Source of the DNA: an uncultured Pseudomonadota bacterium
GTDB lineage: Bacteria > Pseudomonadota > Gammaproteobacteria > Burkholderiales > SG8-39
DNA length: 56,171 bases
Direction of reading: 5' to 3'
NCBI GenBank assembly: GCA_903829815.1
Contig: CAIKRR010000050.1
Coordinates: 1 to 56,171, forward strand
Shown here: in pieces, positions 56,149 through 56,171 of the stretch
Position numbering within the stretch: the first letter of the stretch is position 1
Layout of the letters: every line of letters begins with the position of its first letter
Program-made: the position numbers and the translations under genes
The notes under the pieces: generated by a model
Seen by the model: only the letters and a program-made list of their open reading frames with translations
What the model was told of the DNA's origin: nothing
Databases searched by the model: none

Positions 56149-56171
56149 ACCGTCGGACCGTCACCGGACGG

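Overview
The window looks like chromosomal DNA of a GC-rich betaproteobacterium, most likely Burkholderiales. This rests on conserved gene orders (ispB | rplU-rpmA-obgE-proB; ilvB-ilvN-ilvC-psd-pssA-leuA followed divergently by an ECF sigma factor, DUF3619, DUF3106 and RDD genes; lptF-lptG divergent from pepA-holC-valS) and on five Bug-type (TctC-like) periplasmic receptors, a family strongly expanded in that order. I cannot name a species. No insertion sequence, integrase, phage gene or CRISPR array was seen.

Layout. (1) 1-8.3 kb is an accessory catabolic region: four Bug receptors, a cupin protein, a GT4 glycosyltransferase, a MetE-C-terminal-like methyltransferase and a 4,5-dihydroxyphthalate-decarboxylase-like protein. 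(2) 8.36-12.6 kb is core: tRNA-Pro(CGG), ispB, and the divergent rplU-rpmA-obgE-proB operon. (3) 12.6-23.3 kb is a second accessory block: a complete TonB-dependent uptake operon (receptor, exbB, exbD, tonB), a fifth Bug receptor divergent from a gentisate-dioxygenase-like gene coupled to an FAD hydroxylase, an 8-bp tandem repeat, and a rubrerythrin / Fe-S protein / DUF3501 cluster with its own promoter, palindrome and internal terminator. (4) 23.5-30.8 kb carries rppH, proS, a lytic transglycosylase, pyrF, a degenerate PilZ-like protein, a YihY/BrkB membrane protein and DUF2069. (5) 30.8-37.4 kb, minus strand, is the branched-chain amino acid / phospholipid operon. leuA has an apparent promoter of its own and a long leader with a small ORF. 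(6) 37.6-39.8 kb is the ECF sigma cluster. (7) 39.7-48.2 kb holds lptG-lptF divergent from pepA-holC-valS-MFS. (8) 48.3-56.2 kb is mixed: acyl-CoA dehydrogenase, LLM flavin oxidoreductase, VOC protein, TusA-like protein with a six-TM protein, a ChrB-like protein, a BepA-like protease, moaC, and a type IV pilin gene broken by two compensating single-base indels.

How the genes fit together. The core blocks cover translation (valS, proS, L21, L27, Obg), amino acid and pyrimidine synthesis (ilvBNC, leuA, proB, pyrF), phosphatidylethanolamine synthesis (pssA, psd) and envelope biogenesis (lptFG, BepA, ispB). The accessory blocks suggest scavenging and oxidation of organic acids or aromatic compounds: Bug receptors bind carboxylates in the periplasm, the TonB system imports something scarce, and the hydroxylase/dioxygenase pair could open an aromatic ring. 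The substrates are not visible from sequence. No tctA/tctB membrane genes and no dedicated transcription regulator were found beside these genes.
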